This document shows, piece by piece, positions 34,581 to 42,941 of a DNA stretch of 64,000 bases. A program made the translations under genes and the position numbers. The stretch is from Natrinema salaciae (GTDB lineage Archaea > Halobacteriota > Halobacteria > Halobacteriales > Natrialbaceae). The notes beneath the pieces were generated by a model, which worked only from the letters and a program-made list of their open reading frames with translations, did not search any database and was not told the DNA's origin. The number at the start of each line of letters is the position of its first letter. The first letter of the stretch is position 1. Location: the NCBI RefSeq assembly GCF_900110865.1, contig NZ_FOFD01000001.1, positions 620,001 to 684,000 of the forward strand, written 5' to 3'.

Positions 34581-35801
34581 CTATTCGAAGCCGTCGGTTC
34601 CGTCGAGTCGGTGTTCCTCGGCGACCGCATCGTCCAGTTCGATCCCGAGACCGGGTGCCTCCGGGACCTCGATGTAGCCGTCCTGAATGAGGGGTTCGTC
34701 GCGGGTGTGGAGGTCGTCCCACCAGTCGACCTCGAGCGCGTGATACTCGAGGAGGTCGAAGTTCGGAATCGCCGCACCGAGGTGGACGCAGGCCATCGTC
34801 CCGATCGGACTACAGACGTTGTGGGGCGACATCGGCATGTAGTTCTCCTCGGCGCGGTCCGCGATCCGCATGGTCTCGCCGAGTCCGCCGACGGTCGTCG
34901 GGTCCGGCGTCACGATATCCACGCCGTGGTCGTAGATCAGATCGGAGAGTTCGTAGACCCGGAACCGGTTCTCACCGGTCGCGACCGGGGTCTTCGTCGC
35001 CTTCGTGACCTCGGTCTGTGCGTCCATGTTCTCCGGCGGGATCAGGTCCTCGAGCCACATGAGGTCGTACTCCTCGAGCTTGTGGGCGAGGCGTTTGGCG
35101 CTCTCGACGGAGTAATCCCAGTGACAGTCGAACGCCAGATCGACGTCGTAACCGATCCGCTCGCGGACGGCCTCGACGATCTCTCGCTTGTGTTCGATAG
35201 CGCCGTTACTGAGCCGACCGTTGAACGGGTCCGGATCGTTGTCCATCTCGAGGTCGAGGTCGAACTTGAGCGCGGTAAACCCCATATCGACGACGCGCTG
35301 GGCTTCGTTCGCGTACGCCTCGGGGGAGTACGCGTCGGCGTCGGCGTACTCGGTGTAGCCGTCCTCGACGGCGTAGGCCTCGCCCGCGTGACAGTCGCAG
35401 TAGATCCGAACCTCGTCGCGGAACTTGCCGCCGAGCAGCTGGTAGACGGGCACCTCGAGGACTTTCCCCGCGATGTCCCACAGTGCGATCTCGATGCCGG
35501 ACGCGGCGGTGATTACCTTGCCGGTCGTCCCGCCGTGGCCGGACATCTCCTGGACGATCCGCCTGTACAGTCGCTGGACGTCGAGGGGGTTCTCGCCGAT
35601 CAGAAACCGCTTCGTGTAGTCGACGAGTTCGGGAACGCCGCCGCCCCGATAGGACTCGCCGATCCCCGTCACGCCGGCATCCGTTTCGATCTTGATCAGG
35701 TTCCACTCGAAGTTGCCGTCGACGACGCAGGTCCGGATGTCGGTGATTTCGACGTCGCGATCCGCGTTCCGGTTCGATATCTGGTTCGAGAAGTCTTTCA
35801 T
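34581..35801 (-). CDS. Mandelate racemase/muconate lactonizing family dehydratase (gad-like)
   Basis: 406 residues from the ATG at 35799-35801 (MKDFSNQISNRNADRDVEITDIRT). It is clearly related to the gad gene at 26226: shared blocks include IYCDCH (VYCDCH there), ALKFDLDL, AFDCHWDY, WLEDLIPPEN, ATGEN, and a PHNVCSPIG segment with the His acid/base. It lacks the N-terminal extension and has an extra GYTEYADADAYSPEA insert. Most likely a sugar-acid (aldonate) dehydratase making a 2-keto-3-deoxy acid. Substrate unknown. It follows the next dehydratase-like gene by 29 bp on the same strand. Confidence 0.85.
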   Translation of the reverse strand: MKDFSNQISNRNADRDVEITDIRTCVVDGNFEWNLIKIETDAGVTGIGESYRGGGVPELVDYTKRFLIGENPLDVQRLYRRIVQEMSGHGGTTGKVITAASGIEIALWDIAGKVLEVPVYQLLGGKFRDEVRIYCDCHAGEAYAVEDGYTEYADADAYSPEAYANEAQRVVDMGFTALKFDLDLEMDNDPDPFNGRLSNGAIEHKREIVEAVRERIGYDVDLAFDCHWDYSVESAKRLAHKLEEYDLMWLEDLIPPENMDAQTEVTKATKTPVATGENRFRVYELSDLIYDHGVDIVTPDPTTVGGLGETMRIADRAEENYMPMSPHNVCSPIGTMACVHLGAAIPNFDLLEYHALEVDWWDDLHTRDEPLIQDGYIEVPEAPGLGIELDDAVAEEHRLDGTDGFE

Positions 35802-35830
35802 TGGTGTGTTGGTGGTCGTTCTGTTATTCG

Positions 35831-36943
35831 CTAGTTCGGCTGCCTGAATCGCTCGAGCGCGTCCGCGTCCAGTCGCACGCCGTGGCCCGGCTCGTCCGGG
35901 AGCGAAATCGTTCCGGTATCGTCGGGGCGAAGCGGACGCTCGACGATGTCGTCGAACACTTTCACGTCCATATCGCGGTAGAAGTACTCGGTCCAGCGCC
36001 CGTTCTCGATCGCGCCGAGCAACGACGAGTGAAGGTTCCAGTTGTAGTGTGGCGCGATCTGGATGTCGTTGGCCGCCGCGTAGTGGGCGATCTTGAGCCA
36101 CTCCGTGATCCCGCCGCAGACGGTCGCGTCGGGCTGTAAGATGCCCGCGGCGCCGTCGGCGACGAGTCGCTCGAACGCGTAGCGCGGCCCCTCGAGTTCG
36201 CCGGTCGCGACCGGATACGGGATGGCGTCGTTGACCGCCGTCATCGCGCCGACGCTGTCGACCATGACCGGCTCTTCGATGAAGTACGGGTCGAAGGGTT
36301 CGAACGCGCGACAGGCGCGGATCGCTTCCGTCGCACCGGACCACGCCCCGTTCGCGTCGAGTAACAACGTCCGATCGGGACCGATCTCGTCGCGAACCGC
36401 CTCGACGCGGTCCGCTTCCTCGGAGATCGACCGGCGGCCGACTTTCATTTTGACGACGTCGTGGCCCTCCTCGAGGTAGCGTCGCATCTCGTCACGGAGC
36501 CCCTCGTGGCCCTTCTCGTCGCGGTAGTAGCCGCCGCTCGCGTAGGCGGGGACCGAATCGGCGTGGCCGCCGAGGAGTTTGTACAGCGGCTGGTCGGCCG
36601 CTTTCGCCTTGACGTCCCAGAGGGCGATGTCGACCGTCGAAATCGCACGGAGGAGGATCCCCGATCGGCCGATCTGGACCGTTCCGTCGAACATCTCGCG
36701 CCACAATCGCTCGGTGTCCCGCGGATCCTCGCCGACGACGATCGGCTCGAGCAGCGACTCGACCGCATCGGCGATGAGGTCGGCTCCCTCGTATCCGAGC
36801 GAGTATCCGACGCCGTCGTATCCGCTCTCGGTTCGGACGTACGTGATCGCGTGATCCCGATACGTGAGGGTCCTGTTCGAGAAGGATACCGGCTCTTCCA
36901 GCGGAATTTCTACTGGAAATGATTCGACGCGGTCGATCTCCAT
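35831..36943 (-). CDS. Mandelate racemase/muconate lactonizing superfamily enzyme
   Basis: 370 residues, starting MEIDRVESFPVEIPLEEPVSF. Catalytic elements of the mandelate racemase group are visible: the VKMKVG Lys-x-Lys motif, LLDANGAW and FIEEPVM (metal ligands), ATGELEG, and IAPHYNWN (the His). The KxK motif with the late His suggests a racemase or a dehydratase using two bases; I cannot decide. Together with the gene at 34581 it gives two different enolase-superfamily enzymes in one transcription unit. Divergent from the LarA-like gene at 37036. Confidence 0.85.
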   Translation of the reverse strand: MEIDRVESFPVEIPLEEPVSFSNRTLTYRDHAITYVRTESGYDGVGYSLGYEGADLIADAVESLLEPIVVGEDPRDTERLWREMFDGTVQIGRSGILLRAISTVDIALWDVKAKAADQPLYKLLGGHADSVPAYASGGYYRDEKGHEGLRDEMRRYLEEGHDVVKMKVGRRSISEEADRVEAVRDEIGPDRTLLLDANGAWSGATEAIRACRAFEPFDPYFIEEPVMVDSVGAMTAVNDAIPYPVATGELEGPRYAFERLVADGAAGILQPDATVCGGITEWLKIAHYAAANDIQIAPHYNWNLHSSLLGAIENGRWTEYFYRDMDVKVFDDIVERPLRPDDTGTISLPDEPGHGVRLDADALERFRQPN

Positions 36944-37007
36944 ACCGGGAGAACGGTGGATGATAGAGATAGTGTCTCACATATCGGCAATTGTTACGAG
37001 GGAGGAA

Positions 37008-37014
37008 CTATAAG
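37008..37014 (+). promoter_or_regulatory. TATA-like box of the LarA-like gene
   Basis: CTATAAG lies 22-28 bp before the ATG at 37036, a leaderless arrangement. The opposite strand promoter for the 36943 gene must lie in the same 92-bp gap, so both are compactly arranged. Confidence 0.4.
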
Positions 37015-37035
37015 CTGGGCGGCTAGAAACCGGGT

Positions 37036-38334
37036 ATGGAGTTTCCCGATCGGGCCGACGTAGCGAAACTCATCGACCCACAACCCGTCCCGTCGTTCGC
37101 TCGAGTCAGCTACGAACCGTCCACCCGGACGCTCGCCGCCCCGCTGGAGACCGTCCGATCGGAGCTGGATCGACTCGCGTTCGAGGAACTCGAGCCCGGC
37201 TCGACGGTGGCCGTCGGCGTGGGGAGCAGGGGCATTCACCTGATCGCGGATATCGTCGCCGAGACGATCGCGGCCATCGAGGAGCGGGGATTCGAGCCGG
37301 TGGTCGTCCCGGCGATGGGGAGCCACGGCGGTGCGACTCCCGAGGGACAGCGGGAGATTCTCGCGGCGCTCGGTATCACCGAGGACCGCATCGGCGCACC
37401 GATCGACGCGCGCATGGACGCGACGAGAATCGACGAGGTAGCGGTCGAGGGGAGAGCGACGCCGGTCTATTTCGCCACCGCCGCGCTCGAGGCCGACGCG
37501 GTGATGGTGATAAACCGGGTCAAACCGCACACGAACTTCACCGGACGGATCGAGAGCGGCCTCTGTAAGATGCTCACGGTCGGCCTGGGCAAGCAACGTG
37601 GCGCGCAAGCGTTTCACTCGACGGCGATCGCGGCGGGCTACGTGCCGACGATCGAGGCGATCACCGCGGCGATCAGGGATTCGGTTCCGCTGCTGGGCGG
37701 ACTCGCGCTCGTGGAAAACTTCTACGAGGAAACGGGGGTCGTCGAGGCGATTCCGGCACCCTCGCTCGAGCGGCGCGAGCCGGAACTGTTGGAGCGTGCG
37801 CGAGCGGAGATGGCGACGCTCCCGGTCGACGAGATCGACCTGCTCGTCGTCGACGAACTCGGCAAGGAGATCTCCGGTGCGGGAATGGATACGAACGTGA
37901 TCGGGCGGTACCGCGTCCTCAACGCGCCCGATCCGGAGACGCCCGCGATCGACCTCATCTACGCCCGCGGGCTCACGGCGGAGACGAGCGGGAACGGGAA
38001 CGGAATCGGACTGGCGGACGTAACCCGCCGGGCGGCCGTCGAGCAACTCGACGTGCGGAAGACGTACGCGAACGCGCTGACGAGCGGCTCGCTCGCCAAA
38101 GCGAAGCTCCCGCCGGTCGCGCCGACCGACGAACTCGCGCTCAGGGTCGCGCTGAACGCGCTGGGTGGCTACGATCCGGAGACGGTCAGGATCGTCTGGA
38201 TCGAGAACACGACCGACCTCGACGAGTTTTACGTCTCCGACGCGTTGCTCGAGGAACTGGGTGACGAGATCGTAGTCGAGGACCGGGTGGCGCTGTCGTT
38301 CGAGGACGGAACGGCGGCGTTCGAACGAACGTAG
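37036..38334 (+). CDS. DUF2088 / lactate-racemase-like (LarA N-terminal) protein
   Basis: A 432-residue protein. Recognisable blocks are AVGVGSRGIHLIADIV, VVPAMGSHGGATPEGQREIL, NRVKPHTNFTGRIESGLCKML and GLGKQRGAQAFH, typical of the LarA N-terminal/DUF2088 family. The second half has an alpha/beta domain with conserved YARGLTAETSGNGNGIGLADVT. Known LarA relatives racemise or epimerise 2-hydroxyacids with a nickel-pincer cofactor whose Lys and His ligands lie in the first half; the cofactor assembly genes are not seen nearby. Likely a sugar-acid epimerase or isomerase. Convergent with the iclR gene (2 bp between stops). Confidence 0.8.
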   Translation: MEFPDRADVAKLIDPQPVPSFARVSYEPSTRTLAAPLETVRSELDRLAFEELEPGSTVAVGVGSRGIHLIADIVAETIAAIEERGFEPVVVPAMGSHGGATPEGQREILAALGITEDRIGAPIDARMDATRIDEVAVEGRATPVYFATAALEADAVMVINRVKPHTNFTGRIESGLCKMLTVGLGKQRGAQAFHSTAIAAGYVPTIEAITAAIRDSVPLLGGLALVENFYEETGVVEAIPAPSLERREPELLERARAEMATLPVDEIDLLVVDELGKEISGAGMDTNVIGRYRVLNAPDPETPAIDLIYARGLTAETSGNGNGIGLADVTRRAAVEQLDVRKTYANALTSGSLAKAKLPPVAPTDELALRVALNALGGYDPETVRIVWIENTTDLDEFYVSDALLEELGDEIVVEDRVALSFEDGTAAFERT

Positions 38335-38335
38335 C

Positions 38336-39139
38336 TCACTCGACCATGTGGTCGTTCGAACTGTCGGGCGACGAGTACGTGACGTTCAACTCCAGTTCGT
38401 TCGCGGCCGCGAGCAAACGATCCGGGAGTTCGTCCTCGAGTCGCTCGTCGTTCAATCGGTGGGACGGCCCCGCGACGGTCAGCGCCCCGAGGACCGAGCC
38501 GTCGCGTTTCACGGGAACCGAAACCCCGTTGATGCCGTCGACGTGTTCTTCCCGGTTGAAGGCGACACCGCGGTCGCGGACGCGCTCGAGTTCCTCGTAC
38601 ACCTGCTGACGATCGGTGATCGTGTTCTCGGTGAGCGCCGGGAGTCCCCATCGGTCGAATATCGCGTCGACGCGGTCGCGCGGATAGTGAGCGAGGATGG
38701 ATTTGCCGGCCGACGACGAGTGGAGGTGGATCTGTCGACCGACGCCGAACCCCGCCTTGACGGCCTTGGTGCCGTTCTCTACGTGGAGATAGATCCCGAT
38801 CCCGTGGTCTTCGACGACGAACTGCGACCGCTCTTCCGTCTCCTCGGCGAGCTCGCGGACGTATCGCTTCGCCATTCCGTAGGCGGCGTCCCTCGTTCGC
38901 GCGGCACGCCCCAACCGGACGAACCGGAGCCCGATCTGATACAGTTCTCCGTCCCGCGAGACGTACCGGAGGTCACAGAGCGTATTGAGGTGGCGATGCG
39001 TGGTGCTCTCGGTGAGCCCGAGTTCGGCGGCGATTTCGGAGAGACGAGAGGGGCCGTTCTCCTGAAGCGCGTGGACGATCTCGAAGGTCGTCTCCGTGCT
39101 TCCGATCCGGTTTCCACCGCCGCCGTCTCGTTCTGTCAT
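38336..39139 (-). CDS. IclR family transcriptional regulator
   Basis: 267 residues: an N-terminal winged helix (residues about 12-75, TFEIVHALQENGPSRLSEIAAELGLTESTTHRHLNTL) followed by the IclR effector domain (DHGIGIYLHVENGTKAVKAGFGVGRQIHLHSSSAGKSILAHYP and VSVPVKRDGSVLGALTVAGP). IclR regulators in haloarchaea often respond to sugar acids or their keto products. It is divergent from the SDR-cupin-hydrolase operon. Three palindromes lie in the shared gap and one is 32 bp from its start codon, indicating autoregulation. Confidence 0.9.
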   Translation of the reverse strand: MTERDGGGGNRIGSTETTFEIVHALQENGPSRLSEIAAELGLTESTTHRHLNTLCDLRYVSRDGELYQIGLRFVRLGRAARTRDAAYGMAKRYVRELAEETEERSQFVVEDHGIGIYLHVENGTKAVKAGFGVGRQIHLHSSSAGKSILAHYPRDRVDAIFDRWGLPALTENTITDRQQVYEELERVRDRGVAFNREEHVDGINGVSVPVKRDGSVLGALTVAGPSHRLNDERLEDELPDRLLAAANELELNVTYSSPDSSNDHMVE

Positions 39140-39170
39140 ACGCTGCCATCGTTTTTCGCGGATTAAAAAA

Positions 39171-39185
39171 TTCCGTTATGCGGAA
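39171..39185. promoter_or_regulatory. IclR-type operator candidate 1 (TTCCG-N5-CGGAA)
   Basis: TTCCGTTATGCGGAA, a palindrome with perfect 5-bp arms TTCCG/CGGAA and a 5-bp spacer. It lies 32-46 bp upstream of the iclR start, probably over its promoter. One of three copies with identical arms in this gap. Confidence 0.6.
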
Positions 39186-39276
39186 CCGGTTCGCTCGTAG
39201 TCGGGCCTCGATCGCCGCAGAATCGGCGCGATACCGACTGGTTCGCCTCTCGATGACGCGCGGCGACCGAATAGAG

Positions 39277-39291
39277 TTCCGCGATGCGGAA
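39277..39291. promoter_or_regulatory. IclR-type operator candidate 2 (TTCCG-N5-CGGAA)
   Basis: TTCCGCGATGCGGAA, 6-bp perfect arms (TTCCGC/GCGGAA) around GAT, the most symmetric copy. It is centred 106 bp from copy 1, i.e. about ten helical turns on the same DNA face. Confidence 0.6.
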
Positions 39292-39466
39292 TACAGTCCC
39301 CGCCGCGTCCGCGTCGACCGATGTATATTACATACATATGTGTGTAAGTAGACTCGTTATTTGCAGTATCGGTCGAGTCGTACGCTCGACGAATAGCGAA
39401 CAGATCCGCGGAATTACGCCGGCTTTCCGGTCCCAATCGGCGGTCCGACCGAGAGAGGGATATCGG

Positions 39467-39481
39467 TTCCGAATCGCGGAA
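39467..39481. promoter_or_regulatory. IclR-type operator candidate 3 (TTCCG-N5-CGGAA)
   Basis: TTCCGAATCGCGGAA, same arms again, 122-136 bp before the SDR start at 39603. Copies 2 and 3 are 190 bp apart centre to centre, about eighteen helical turns. Confidence 0.6.
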
Positions 39482-39602
39482 GACCGTCGCGAGCAACACG
39501 AGGGACTGTCGCGAACCGGCGCTGGCGGTCGGACGATTGTCGAGTGGTATCGGTTACCGCAACGCCAACCTTTTTCATCTTCTCGTCGGGGGTTACGGAC
39601 GA

Positions 39603-40388
39603 ATGGATCTACAGCTCACGGACAACGCAGCGCTCGTAACCGCGTCCTCGAGCGGCCTCGGAAAGGCCTCGGCGACGGCGCTCGCGCGGGAGGGTGCAAA
39701 CGTCGTCATCAACGGCCGCGACGAGGAGCGACTCGACGCGGCGAAAGCGGAGATCGAAGCGGTCGCGAACGGCCGGGTCGTCGCCCAGCCGGGCGATCTC
39801 ACGGACGAAGACGACATCGAGACGCTCGTCGAAACGACCGTCGACGAGTTCGGCGGGATCGACCACCTCGTGACGAGTGCGGGCGGTCCCCCATCGGGCC
39901 CGTTTCTGGACACGGACGACGAGGATTGGTACCAGGCGTACGACCTGCTCGTGATGAGCGTCGTGCGCCTCGCCCGCGAGGCCGAACCGCACCTCCGCGA
40001 CGGCGAGGGAACGATCGTGAACATCACGTCCCGGAGCGTCAAGGAGGCCATCGACAGCCTCGTGCTGTCGAACTCGGTTCGGATGAGCGTCATCGGGCTC
40101 GAGAAGACGCTCTCCCAGGAACTCGCGCCCGACATCCGGACGAACGCCGTTCTTCCCGGCCCCCACGAGACCGAACGGATCGAGAACCTCGTCGAACAGG
40201 CGGTCGAGCGCGGCGACTACGACTCCTACGAGGAGGGTCTCGACGACTGGGCGAGCAACCCGCTCGATCGGATCGGCGATCCGATGGAACTCGGAAACAC
40301 CGTCGCGTTCCTCTCGTCGCCGCTGTCGGGATACATCAACGGTGAGAGCGTACTGATCGACGGCGGAGCGACGGGGGCGAACCTATGA
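39603..40388 (+). CDS. SDR-superfamily protein lacking the catalytic Tyr/Lys
   Basis: 261 residues from the ATG at 39603 (MDLQLTDNAALVTASSSGLGKASA). It aligns with 3-oxoacyl-ACP reductase-like SDRs, but the cofactor loop is TASSSGLG (first Gly replaced by Ala) and the catalytic YxxxK is replaced: after NITSRSVKEA the matching stretch is LSNSVRMSVIG, so Tyr becomes Ser and Lys becomes Arg. The C-terminal GGATGANL tail is kept. A divergent SDR subgroup with such changes is known (BKR-like). Here it leads an operon with a cupin and a hydrolase, where a 2-keto-3-deoxy-acid dehydrogenase is expected. Its actual activity is uncertain. Confidence 0.85.
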   Translation: MDLQLTDNAALVTASSSGLGKASATALAREGANVVINGRDEERLDAAKAEIEAVANGRVVAQPGDLTDEDDIETLVETTVDEFGGIDHLVTSAGGPPSGPFLDTDDEDWYQAYDLLVMSVVRLAREAEPHLRDGEGTIVNITSRSVKEAIDSLVLSNSVRMSVIGLEKTLSQELAPDIRTNAVLPGPHETERIENLVEQAVERGDYDSYEEGLDDWASNPLDRIGDPMELGNTVAFLSSPLSGYINGESVLIDGGATGANL

Positions 40389-40732
40389 AGCCAGTCGACT
40401 TCGACGACGCGGAGACCTACGAACCGGACGACGGCTGGCGACGCGTCTCGATGGCCGGGAGCGACCAGTTCTCCTTCGAGTGGTTCGAAAAACCGCCGGG
40501 ACACAGTTCGCCGATGCACGATCACGAGAACGAGCAGGTCTGTCTCTGTCTCGAGGGCGAACTCACGGTCGCGACCGAGGACGACGACGTGACGCTCGAG
40601 CGGTTCGACTCCGTCCTGCTCGAGTCCAACGAAGCCCACCGCGTCGAGAACACGGGCGACGAACTGGCGGTCGGGCTGGACGTGTTCGCGCCCGGTCGAT
40701 CGTTCGACTTCTGGACCGACGGAGACGACTGA
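40385..40732 (+). CDS. Small cupin-domain protein
   Basis: A 115-residue protein with a single cupin: the first metal-site block PPGHSSPMHDHENEQVCLCLEGEL (two His and a Glu-like pattern), then the second block NEAHRVENTGDELAVGLDVF. Its ATG overlaps the SDR stop by 4 bp (ATGA). Small cupins in sugar-acid operons are often isomerases, epimerases or metal-binding helpers. Here no family function is recognised. Confidence 0.8.
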   Translation: MKPVDFDDAETYEPDDGWRRVSMAGSDQFSFEWFEKPPGHSSPMHDHENEQVCLCLEGELTVATEDDDVTLERFDSVLLESNEAHRVENTGDELAVGLDVFAPGRSFDFWTDGDD

Positions 40733-40734
40733 CG

Positions 40735-41556
40735 ATGAAGTACCTCGCCAGAACGACCGATGGCCGCCCGTTACTCGGTGACGGCGAGGGGTTTGTCCCG
40801 CTCGCGGCGGCTGTTCCGGACGCGGCGAGCGTCGGCGACGTCCTCCCGCGGGCTGCCAGCGGGACGCTGCCGGACCTCGACGACGTCCCGGCAGACCGGA
40901 TCGATCGAGAGCACGTCCGGTTCGGCCCCCCGCTCTCCCGGTTCGGGAAGCTCTGGGGGATCGGACTGAACTACGCCGACCACGCCGGCGATCTGGACGA
41001 GCAACGGCCCGACGAACCCGCGAGTTTTCTGAAACCGGCGACCGCCGTCACCGGTCCGGGTGGTCCGATCCGACTGCCGCCGGCCGACCTGAGCGATGGC
41101 GTGACGGCGGAGGCCGAACTCGCCGTCCTGATCGGTCGGGAGTGTCGCACCGTCGACGAGGAAGCGGTCGACGACGTGATCGCCGGCTATCTTCCCGTCA
41201 TCGACATGACCGCCGAGGACGTCCTCCAGCGCAACCCGCGGTTCCTGACGCGGGCCAAGAGTTTCGACTCGTTCCTGGTCGTCGGTCCGACGATCGCCGT
41301 GCCCGACGAACCGCCGACCCTCGAGGAGCTGACGGTCCGGACGATCGTCAACGAGACGGTCGCGGCCGAGAACGAGGTCCGGAACATGCTGTTCCCGCCC
41401 CGGGAGATCGTCTCGTTCCACTCCGAGGTGATGACGTTGCAGCCGGGAGATCTCTTCAGCACGGGCACGCCCGGGGCGAAGAAGATCGATCCGGGCGATC
41501 ACGTTCGTGCGAGCGTCGAGACGATCGGCACCGTCGACGCGCCGGTCGTGCGCTGA
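40735..41556 (+). CDS. Fumarylacetoacetate hydrolase family protein
   Basis: 273 residues from the ATG at 40735, 2 bp after the cupin stop (40732). The family signature is clear: GIGLNYADHAGDLDEQRP, SFLKPATAVTGPGGPI, EAELAVLIG (metal-binding acidic residues), YLPVIDMTAEDVL, FDSFLVVGPT, and the C-terminal PGDLFSTGTPGAKKIDPGD. Members cleave carbon-carbon bonds of 2,4-diketo acids or decarboxylate oxaloacetate. In known diketo-hydrolase pathways for L-fuconate and L-rhamnonate, such an enzyme splits the 2,4-diketo-3-deoxy acid to pyruvate plus a hydroxyacid. Its pairing with an SDR in one operon supports that reading. Confidence 0.9.
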   Translation: MKYLARTTDGRPLLGDGEGFVPLAAAVPDAASVGDVLPRAASGTLPDLDDVPADRIDREHVRFGPPLSRFGKLWGIGLNYADHAGDLDEQRPDEPASFLKPATAVTGPGGPIRLPPADLSDGVTAEAELAVLIGRECRTVDEEAVDDVIAGYLPVIDMTAEDVLQRNPRFLTRAKSFDSFLVVGPTIAVPDEPPTLEELTVRTIVNETVAAENEVRNMLFPPREIVSFHSEVMTLQPGDLFSTGTPGAKKIDPGDHVRASVETIGTVDAPVVR

Positions 41557-41643
41557 CCGGCGATCCGCGTCGGACCAGCGCTCGCCTCGAGGGGACCGGG
41601 GATGCGGACAACGGCGGATCTGCGGCCCGACTGGGGCGACGGA

Positions 41644-41655
41644 GGGTTTTTATCG
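41644..41655 (+). promoter_or_regulatory. TATA-like box of the threonine-synthase-like gene
   Basis: GGGTTTTTATCG centred about 28 bp before the ATG at 41678, spaced as a leaderless archaeal promoter. It separates this gene from the SDR operon, which ends at 41556. Confidence 0.45.
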
Positions 41656-41677
41656 TCTCACCGTAACAGACGCCCAA

Positions 41678-42856
41678 ATGGAACGAACGGTCTCGTGTTA
41701 CGATTGCGGGGAAACGTACGCGTTCGACGCGCGGAAACGGTGCGCGTGCGGCGAACCGCTCTGGTTCGACAGCGATCCGGACGGCTTCGCGTGGCCCGAG
41801 ACGGGATCGGTCGACGACATGTGGCGGTACGCCGATCTCCTGCCGGTGTCGGACCCGGTCGGCGTCGCGCCCGGCGGCACGCCGCTTTCCCGCGCGGAAC
41901 GGCTCGACGACTACGCCGGGTGCAACCTGTTCCTGAAACACGAAGGGCAGAATCCGACGGGCAGCTTCAAAGACCGGGGCAGTGCGGTCGGCGTCAGGGA
42001 CGCAGCCGACGCCGGCTTCGAGTGGGTCGGGACCGTCTCTCACGGAAACATGGCGCTGAGTACGAGCGCGTACGCCGCGAGCGCGGACCTCGAGTGCGCC
42101 GTTTTCGTGCCGGCCGAGACGCCCGCGGAGCGCCTCGAGTTGATCGCACGCCACGATCCGCACGTCTTCACAGTCGAGGGCGACTACGGACGACTCTACG
42201 CGGACACGCTCTCGCTGCCCGTCGACGTGAACTTCGTCAACTCGGACACGCCGCTTCGGGTCGCCGGACAGAAGACGGTCGCCTACGAGATCCTCGAACA
42301 ACTGGCTCCGGCCGCGCCCGACGCGATCGCGCTCCCGGTCAGCAGCGGGGGGCAGGCGAGCGCGGTCTGGAAAGCGGTCCGCGAACTCGATCGTGCGGGC
42401 CTTCTGGACTCGGTTCCGCGGCTCTATTGCTGTCAGGCGGCCGCGTGTGACCCCATCGCGACCGCGTACCGAAACGGCGACCGGACGGTGACGCCGGTCG
42501 CCGCCGACGAGACGATCGCGGTGTCGATCGCGAACAGCGATCCCCCGAGCGGGACGCGTGCGCTCGCGGCCGCTCGCGATACCGGCGGCGCGGTCGTCTC
42601 GGTTCCCGACGAGGACGTTCGCGACGCGATGCGCGCGATTTCGACGAGAGCGGGGGTGTCCGTCGAACCCTCCAGCGCCGTCGCGGTCGCCGGCGTCCGG
42701 CACCTGTCGCGAACCGGCGCGCTCGAGGCGAACGACGATGTCGTCGCGATTCTCACCGGGTCGGGGTACAAGGAGGACTACGACACCGAGGTACGGACCG
42801 ACACGATCGCCCTCGACGACGTCGAACGGGAACTCGCGTCGATCGTCGACACCTGA
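41678..42856 (+). CDS. Threonine-synthase-like PLP enzyme with zinc-knuckle N-terminus
   Basis: 392 residues from ATG 41678 (MERTVSCYDCGETYAFDARKRCACGEPLWF). The N-terminal CYDCG...CACGEP cysteines form a small zinc knuckle typical of archaeal threonine synthases. The fold type II PLP core has NPTGSFKDRG with the Schiff-base Lys, HGNMALSTSAYAA (phosphate/substrate loop), and PVSSGGQASAVWKAV (PLP phosphate site). Threonine synthase makes threonine from phosphohomoserine. Its place in a catabolic island and the divergent C-terminal region suggest a paralogue with a different job, such as a lyase or dehydratase. Confidence 0.85.
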   Translation: MERTVSCYDCGETYAFDARKRCACGEPLWFDSDPDGFAWPETGSVDDMWRYADLLPVSDPVGVAPGGTPLSRAERLDDYAGCNLFLKHEGQNPTGSFKDRGSAVGVRDAADAGFEWVGTVSHGNMALSTSAYAASADLECAVFVPAETPAERLELIARHDPHVFTVEGDYGRLYADTLSLPVDVNFVNSDTPLRVAGQKTVAYEILEQLAPAAPDAIALPVSSGGQASAVWKAVRELDRAGLLDSVPRLYCCQAAACDPIATAYRNGDRTVTPVAADETIAVSIANSDPPSGTRALAAARDTGGAVVSVPDEDVRDAMRAISTRAGVSVEPSSAVAVAGVRHLSRTGALEANDDVVAILTGSGYKEDYDTEVRTDTIALDDVERELASIVDT

Positions 42857-42941
42857 TCAGGTCGCCGCCGGCCGTCGTCGTTCCGACGGCCCCGCGACGA
42901 TCGATTCGGGGGTCCCGTGGGACGTCCGTCCGACGATCGAG

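Larger units (their letters stand above)
39140..39602. other. Regulatory gap between iclR and the SDR operon
   Basis: 463 bp with no credible gene. It has the three TTCCG-N5-CGGAA palindromes listed above, an AT-rich stretch at 39318-39365 (TATATTACATACATATG) that may be the core of a promoter, and a weak partial palindrome ATCCGCGGAAT near 39402. No RNA-like structure recognised. Unusually long for this compact window, which fits a regulatory hub. Confidence 0.55.
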
